From Acidaminococcus sp050873445 (GTDB lineage: Bacteria; Bacillota; Negativicutes; Acidaminococcales; Acidaminococcaceae): DNA of 9,057 nucleotides. This document shows positions 5,439 to 9,057 of this stretch, in pieces (position 1 is the first letter of the stretch; each line of letters starts with the position of its first letter). The position numbers were made by a program, and so were the translations under genes. The stretch is taken from contig NZ_JBNMIU010000068.1 of the NCBI RefSeq assembly GCF_050873445.1, forward strand, positions 1 through 9,057. The letters are read 5' to 3'. The notes below the pieces were generated by a model that was given only the letters and a program-made list of their open reading frames with translations, did no database searches and was not told where the DNA came from.

Positions 5439-6476
5439 TCACTGTTTTTTCACGTTCAGCACCTGATACCGGTTCCCCGCATCATAATCGAAATGCCACC
5501 ATTCCATGTCGCTGGCAGTAAAGCCCTGTAACGTCATCTGCTGGCGCAGCAGGTCACGCAGGGCCCGCTGCCGCTGGGTGCCGCCGGCAAACTGGGCATA
5601 CTGGGCCGGGCTTGGTTCATCGAAATCAGAAATCATTTCTACCGGTTCCCCGCTCTGCAGGTCGTACAAGCTCACATCCACGCTGCGGCCGGAATTGTGG
5701 CCGTACCCTTCCTCCGCTCTGGGTAGCATATCTGCATGGTCCTTGCCCAGGGCCAGGGTGGCCAGCTTGAAATCGCTCCAGCTCCGGTACCCTTCCCAGA
5801 TCACCAGGCCATAGCCGTAGGGCCGCAGTCCATCCTGCACCCGTACCAGGGCCTGGGCCGCATTCCGGTCCAGATATGCCCGGGTGCTCTGCACCAGCGG
5901 AGCCCCGAACAAATTGTTGCTGGTGGTATACCGCAGATCCAGTTTCACCCCGGGCACCGTCTGGCTAAGATCCACCAGGTCCGCCGTCTTATCATAGGGC
6001 AAATCGGGTGCCACAGCTACCTCAGCCTGCTGCCGCAGGGTTTTCATAGGCTGGGGCGGCGTAATCCGCATGGCCTTGCCGCTTTCGCTGCGGGTAAACC
6101 GGCGGGTATAGCTTTTCTGTCCCAGATTCAGGCTGATGCTCTGGCCGTTCTTGTCCCGGTCGAACCGCACGGTGCTTTCCGAATCCGTATTGGGTCCGGT
6201 TTCCCGCAGATCGTAGTTGTCATAATGGTTCTTCACCAAGGTAAACAGATTGGCTCCGGTGAAATCTTTATCTTTCTGCAAGAAACGGTACAGCAGCTGC
6301 AGATGACCGCCATTCTCCCGCACTGCCAGTGATTCTCCATTTCCCTGGTAGAAGCCGATCAGAGCCTCCTCGTCCTTGCTGGGTTCCTCCGGCAGCCAGG
6401 CCCCGGCGAAACAGGGCAGCGTCAGTCCCAGGCACAGAGCCGCCGTCAGCAGCCCGCTTTTTTTAGTTCTTTTCAT
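5439..6476 (-). CDS. Exported VanX-type D-Ala-D-Ala dipeptidase (peptidase M15D) with extra N-terminal domain
   Basis: This is a zinc dipeptidase expected to cleave D-Ala-D-Ala outside the cytoplasmic membrane. It has 345 residues from the ATG at 6476-6474, chosen for AGGAGG 6 bases upstream and for the signal peptide that follows. MKRTKK, a hydrophobic core (about 8-22) and an AGA site (24-26) make a good Sec signal. Residues about 35-145 form a beta-rich-looking domain of unknown role, with LIGFYQGNGESLAVRENG and a later RRFTRSESGKAMRI. They vaguely recall small domains attached to penicillin-binding and beta-lactamase-like proteins. The VanX-like catalytic part (about 160-345) holds EGYRSW (R231), the zinc motif GHNSGRSVD (H260, D267) and EWWHFD (E325 catalytic base, H328 zinc ligand). 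True VanX is about 200 residues and cytoplasmic, so export and the extra domain set this one apart. It is the last gene of the two-component operon and overlaps the kinase gene by 14 bases. Confidence 0.9.
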   Translation of the reverse strand: MKRTKKSGLLTAALCLGLTLPCFAGAWLPEEPSKDEEALIGFYQGNGESLAVRENGGHLQLLYRFLQKDKDFTGANLFTLVKNHYDNYDLRETGPNTDSESTVRFDRDKNGQSISLNLGQKSYTRRFTRSESGKAMRITPPQPMKTLRQQAEVAVAPDLPYDKTADLVDLSQTVPGVKLDLRYTTSNNLFGAPLVQSTRAYLDRNAAQALVRVQDGLRPYGYGLVIWEGYRSWSDFKLATLALGKDHADMLPRAEEGYGHNSGRSVDVSLYDLQSGEPVEMISDFDEPSPAQYAQFAGGTQRQRALRDLLRQQMTLQGFTASDMEWWHFDYDAGNRYQVLNVKKQ

Positions 6477-8112
6477 GGGTCTCCTCCTGTTCAAAGCTGG
6501 TCTCCTCCGGCTCAGGGCGCACATCTTCCACCACTTCCGCCTCATGGGCCCCATCGGGTGCTACATGGCTGGGAGCCTGATAAGGCGGGAACGTGATGAT
6601 AAAAGCCGTACCCTTGCCCACCTTGCTCTGCACCTGTACTTTGGCCCTGTGCATGCGGATGATCTCCTTGCCGATGGCCAGCCCCAGTCCCGTGCCCGGA
6701 ATATGCCGGGAATGGGATTTATCCGCCTTGTAGAACCGTTCCCAGATATAGGGGATATCTTCTTCGGGGATGCCGTAGCCATGATCCGCCACCGTGAGTA
6801 CCGTGCCCTTCAGAGCGTTTTCCATCACCTGGAACCGGATCACCGATGAATCCGGGGAATACTTCATGGCATTGTCTCCCAGGATCATCACCAGCTGATA
6901 CAGACGGTCACCATTGCCGTACACCACAAGGCTGTCGTCCACATACTGCTCCAGCCGGATGTCCCGCTGTCTGGCCTTGCCTTCCAGCATCCCGCACACG
7001 CTTTCCACAATCTTCCCCAGGGGGATGGGTTCCATTTCTTCTCCTTCGCCCCGCTGCAGCCGGCTGATGTCCAGCAGTTCCTTGATGAGCCGCTGCAGCC
7101 GCTGGGTCTCGTCGTTAATCAGTCTGCGGTACTTCTTTACATCCTCAGGATCCGTAATAGTGCCGTCTGACAGGGCCTCGTTATAGCCCTGGATAATGGT
7201 GATGGGTGTCCGCAGCTCATGGCTTACATTGGCCACAAAGTCACGGCGCATCTTCTCCATTTTCCGGCTCTTCAGTACGAACTGCTCCAGATCCCGGCTC
7301 AAGGAGTTCAGGCTGCGGCCCAGATCAGCGATTTCGTCATTGCCATCCACCGCCACCTTCAGGGAATAGTCCCCGGAAGCAATGGCCCTGGCCGCATTCT
7401 TCATGGAGATCAGAGGCTTTACCATACGCCGGCTCAGCCCGCTGACAATCACCACACTGACGCACAGGGCGATGATCCCCACGATGATGGTGTACAGGTA
7501 GATATCCTTCAGTACCTTGTTCAGACCGCCCAGAGGGGAAGCCAGCAGCATGGCGCCGGTTACGTTGCCGTTTGTATCCGTCAGGGGGATGCCTACCATG
7601 AGTACCTGTTCCTTGTAGATCGGATGGAAAATCCGTTCATTCACCCTTTCACCGCTGTAGACCTTGCTCAGCATACCGTGGAACCGGGTCCGGTCAGCCC
7701 CGTCGTTCCGGATCTGCCGGTCAATGGCCGCCACACTCTGCATCCATTTGTCCCGCCGGCGGGCCGCCTGTTCCGCCTTGCTGCTGCCGTCCCCGTGAAT
7801 CTGCTCAAAATCCGACATGATTTCCGAAGCTCCCACCAGTTTGTACTGGTTGTCGAACAGCCAGATCCGGGCCCCCACCAGCTGGTCCATACTGGTCAGA
7901 TAGTCCCGCAGGATACCCTGATCCATATTCAGCGCATTGAAATACCGCACCATCACGGCCACCTGACCGCCTTTGTCGTTCAGCTCCAGTTCCTTGGTGC
8001 GGAAGAAATAATCGGTGATCAGATAACTGAGCCCGACAGAGATTCCGATGATGATAGCCAGAATCAGGCCCATGTAACTGTACATGAGCCTGGTGCTTAA
8101 TGATTTCTTCAC
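6463..8112 (-). CDS. Membrane sensor histidine kinase (HAMP, HisKA, HATPase)
   Basis: This kinase should sense an envelope signal and phosphorylate the response regulator encoded just upstream. Of 549 residues, 9-32 are a first membrane helix, about 34-203 an extracytoplasmic Cache-like sensor region, and about 205-226 a second helix. HAMP (about 228-280) precedes HisKA with the H-box SHELRTP (H298). The ATP-binding domain has N-box LGDNAMKYS (N414), G1 DHGYGIP (443-449), the F-box ERFYK and G2 GTGLGL (473-478), all intact. Unlike WalK, it lacks an obvious cytoplasmic PAS domain. A glutamate-rich, probably disordered tail (about 517-549) follows the catalytic domain and is unusual. Its GTG start (8112-8110) overlaps the regulator's stop as GTGA. 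The Shine-Dalgarno sequence is weak, with GAGG 13 bases away, so translation probably depends on coupling. Confidence 0.95.
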   Translation of the reverse strand: MKKSLSTRLMYSYMGLILAIIIGISVGLSYLITDYFFRTKELELNDKGGQVAVMVRYFNALNMDQGILRDYLTSMDQLVGARIWLFDNQYKLVGASEIMSDFEQIHGDGSSKAEQAARRRDKWMQSVAAIDRQIRNDGADRTRFHGMLSKVYSGERVNERIFHPIYKEQVLMVGIPLTDTNGNVTGAMLLASPLGGLNKVLKDIYLYTIIVGIIALCVSVVIVSGLSRRMVKPLISMKNAARAIASGDYSLKVAVDGNDEIADLGRSLNSLSRDLEQFVLKSRKMEKMRRDFVANVSHELRTPITIIQGYNEALSDGTITDPEDVKKYRRLINDETQRLQRLIKELLDISRLQRGEGEEMEPIPLGKIVESVCGMLEGKARQRDIRLEQYVDDSLVVYGNGDRLYQLVMILGDNAMKYSPDSSVIRFQVMENALKGTVLTVADHGYGIPEEDIPYIWERFYKADKSHSRHIPGTGLGLAIGKEIIRMHRAKVQVQSKVGKGTAFIITFPPYQAPSHVAPDGAHEAEVVEDVRPEPEETSFEQEETHEKN

Positions 8113-8813
8113 TTGTCTTTTTTAACCTCAAACTTGTACCCTACGCCCCAGACGGTCATGATGTCCCAGGCAGAATCCGGCGGAATGGCCAGCTTGTGGC
8201 GTACCCGCTTGATATGGGTATCCACCGTACGGGTATCTCCATAGTAGGTGTAGCCCCAGATTTTTTCCAGCAGCTGGTTGCGGCTGAATACGATGCCCGG
8301 GTTGGAGGCCAGACACCACAGGAGTTCCATTTCCTTGGCAGTGAAGGTGATTTCCCGGCCAAAAGCCACCACCCGGTATTCACTCAGGTTGATCATCAGA
8401 TCCGGGTATTCCAGCACCTGTTTGTTCTGGGCGTTCAGAGAAGCGTTGGTCCGGCGCAGCACGGCCTTGACCCGTGCCACCACTTCCCGGGTGTTGAAGG
8501 GTTTGGAGATATAATCGTCAGCACCGATCTCCAGACCCAGGATCCGGTCATCATCGGAGTCCTTGGCCGTGAGCATGATAATGGGGATATCGGAAATTTT
8601 CCGCACCTGTTTGCACACTTCCAGGCCATCCAGGACGGGCATCATGATATCGAGCAGGATGATATCCGGCTTGCCGGCCTGGACCTGCACCAGCGCTTCA
8701 GCCCCGTCGGCTGCTTCTATGACCTTAAAGCCTTCCTTTTTGAAATAAATACTCAGGATCTCGCGGATCTGAGGTTCATCGTCTGCAATCAATACGGTTT
8801 GTTGTTTGTTCAT
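8109..8813 (-). CDS. OmpR/PhoB-family response regulator
   Basis: This is a DNA-binding regulator of 234 residues, the standard length. The receiver domain (1-120) has the acidic pair D11/D12, phosphoacceptor D55 in LLDIMMP, T82 and K104 in SKPF. A winged-helix DNA-binding domain (about 130-230) has the typical TFTAKEMELLWCLASNPG, RNQLLEKIWGY and TVDTHIKRVRHKL segments and ends in VWGVGYKFE. ATG at 8813-8811 has GAGGG 6 bases upstream. It opens the operon with the kinase and dipeptidase genes, so control of its own operon is likely, though no operator is proven. The sequence is of the WalR/ResD/VanR type, and the exact subgroup cannot be settled by eye. Confidence 0.97.
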   Translation of the reverse strand: MNKQQTVLIADDEPQIREILSIYFKKEGFKVIEAADGAEALVQVQAGKPDIILLDIMMPVLDGLEVCKQVRKISDIPIIMLTAKDSDDDRILGLEIGADDYISKPFNTREVVARVKAVLRRTNASLNAQNKQVLEYPDLMINLSEYRVVAFGREITFTAKEMELLWCLASNPGIVFSRNQLLEKIWGYTYYGDTRTVDTHIKRVRHKLAIPPDSAWDIMTVWGVGYKFEVKKDK

Positions 8814-8830
8814 AGCTAACCCTCGCTATT

Positions 8831-8848
8831 CTGGCAGCAAGCTGCCGG
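8831..8848 (-). promoter_or_regulatory. Inverted repeat in the leader of the two-component operon
   Basis: GGCAG-CTTG-CTGCC lies between the predicted start site and the Shine-Dalgarno sequence of the regulator gene. There is no U-tract, so it is not a terminator. It could stabilise the leader or be a protein-binding site. Its role is unknown. Confidence 0.4.
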
Positions 8849-8866
8849 GATGTTTCCATAAAAATT

Positions 8867-8875
8867 ATTATACCA
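8867..8875 (-). promoter_or_regulatory. Extended -10 promoter of the two-component/dipeptidase operon
   Basis: TGG-TATAAT (8875-8867) is a perfect extended -10 on the minus strand. The -35 region (about 8890-8895, ATCTTT) is poor, as at the unknown gene's promoter, which shares the ten bases ATGGTATAAT. The start would be near 8860, giving a leader of about 47 bases. A poor -35 can mean reliance on an activator, possibly the regulator itself. Confidence 0.7.
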
Positions 8876-8942
8876 TAGTTTAGAGAGGTAAAGATGAAGA
8901 GATAGTGAAAATGAAAGCAATCAGTGAACAATAGTCGTGGCT

Positions 8943-9008
8943 GATAAAAAAAGCAGGGGCTGTGAAGAAATGAGAATTCATTTCTTCACAGCCCCTTCTT
9001 TTTTTATC
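8943..9008. terminator. Very long palindromic, bidirectional terminator
   Basis: A perfect 18-bp stem (8956-8973 with 8978-8995) around a GAAT loop is extended past one mismatch by GATAAAAAAAG (8943-8953) pairing with CTTTTTTTATC (8998-9008). The arms are therefore about 31 bases each with a single mismatch. Runs of seven U follow the core in both directions, so it can stop transcripts from either side. For minus-strand transcripts arriving from beyond the right edge it separates the neighbouring unit from the two-component operon. Confidence 0.9.
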
Positions 9009-9016
9009 TCTATGGC

Positions 9017-9038
9017 TCCCTCAACAAAATTTGAGGAG
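9017..9038. repeat. Short inverted repeat of unknown role
   Basis: CCTCAA (9019-9024) pairs with TTGAGG (9031-9036) around a six-base AT-rich loop. The stem extends by two more pairs past a bulged C. There is no U-tract on either side. It lies 9 bases outside the long terminator and may belong to the unit beyond the window edge. Confidence 0.3.
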
Positions 9039-9057
9039 AAAAGAGCATACTTCCCCC

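Noticed and set aside
6477..6554. Longer dipeptidase start 26 residues upstream
   Set aside because: It would place a basic stretch before the signal peptide and overlap the kinase gene deeply. The ATG at 6476 has AGGAGG at 6 bases and begins a textbook signal peptide.
5439..8813. A vancomycin-resistance (van) cluster
   Set aside because: A VanX-type enzyme and a two-component pair are present, but vanH and vanA/B ligase genes are absent and the dipeptidase is exported, unlike resistance VanX. Resistance is not supported.

Overview
The window looks like a chromosomal segment from a member of the Bacillota. The evidence is a tRNA-Phe T-box leader in front of pheST, tRNA genes with encoded CCA ends, strong Shine-Dalgarno sequences of the GGAGG type, and an OmpR/WalK-style two-component operon. 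A moderately GC-rich lineage such as the Negativicutes would fit. That is only an impression from codon usage and gene content, and nothing here fixes the genus. Every complete gene is on the minus strand, so transcription runs from high to low coordinates.

Right end to middle (9057 to 5439). A very long palindromic terminator (8943-9008) isolates the window from whatever lies to its right. An extended -10 promoter (about 8867-8875) then starts a tight three-gene operon. It encodes an OmpR-family response regulator (8109-8813), a membrane sensor histidine kinase (6463-8112, 4-nt GTGA overlap), and an exported VanX-type D-Ala-D-Ala dipeptidase with an extra N-terminal domain (5439-6476, 14-nt overlap). 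The overlaps imply translational coupling. The grouping suggests an envelope-sensing system tied to D-Ala-D-Ala turnover. No vanH or vanA ligase genes are present, so this is not a canonical vancomycin-resistance cluster.

Middle (5403 to 1651). A promoter (5375-5403) drives a T-box leader with a UUC specifier and an intrinsic terminator. It controls pheS (4107-5129) and pheT (1651-4089), the two subunits of phenylalanyl-tRNA synthetase.

Left part (1637 to 1). A near-consensus promoter (1609-1637) directly behind pheT reads a packed tRNA array, Asp(GUC)-Gly(GCC)-Trp(CCA). The array ends in an unusually large, multi-stem hairpin (1249-1332). Next comes a 303-residue protein of unknown function (216-1127) with its own extended -10 promoter and a strong terminator (174-205). 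The first 139 bases look like the right end of an ISL3-family insertion sequence entering from the left: the last 19 residues of a transposase on the plus strand, a hairpin, and a terminal inverted repeat ending in TTGACAAAGAACC.

Nothing in the window is clearly a new defence or mobile system. The items most worth a second look are the two-component/dipeptidase operon with its unexplained N-terminal domain, the unknown 303-residue gene between the tRNA array and the IS end, and the structured RNA element behind tRNA-Trp.
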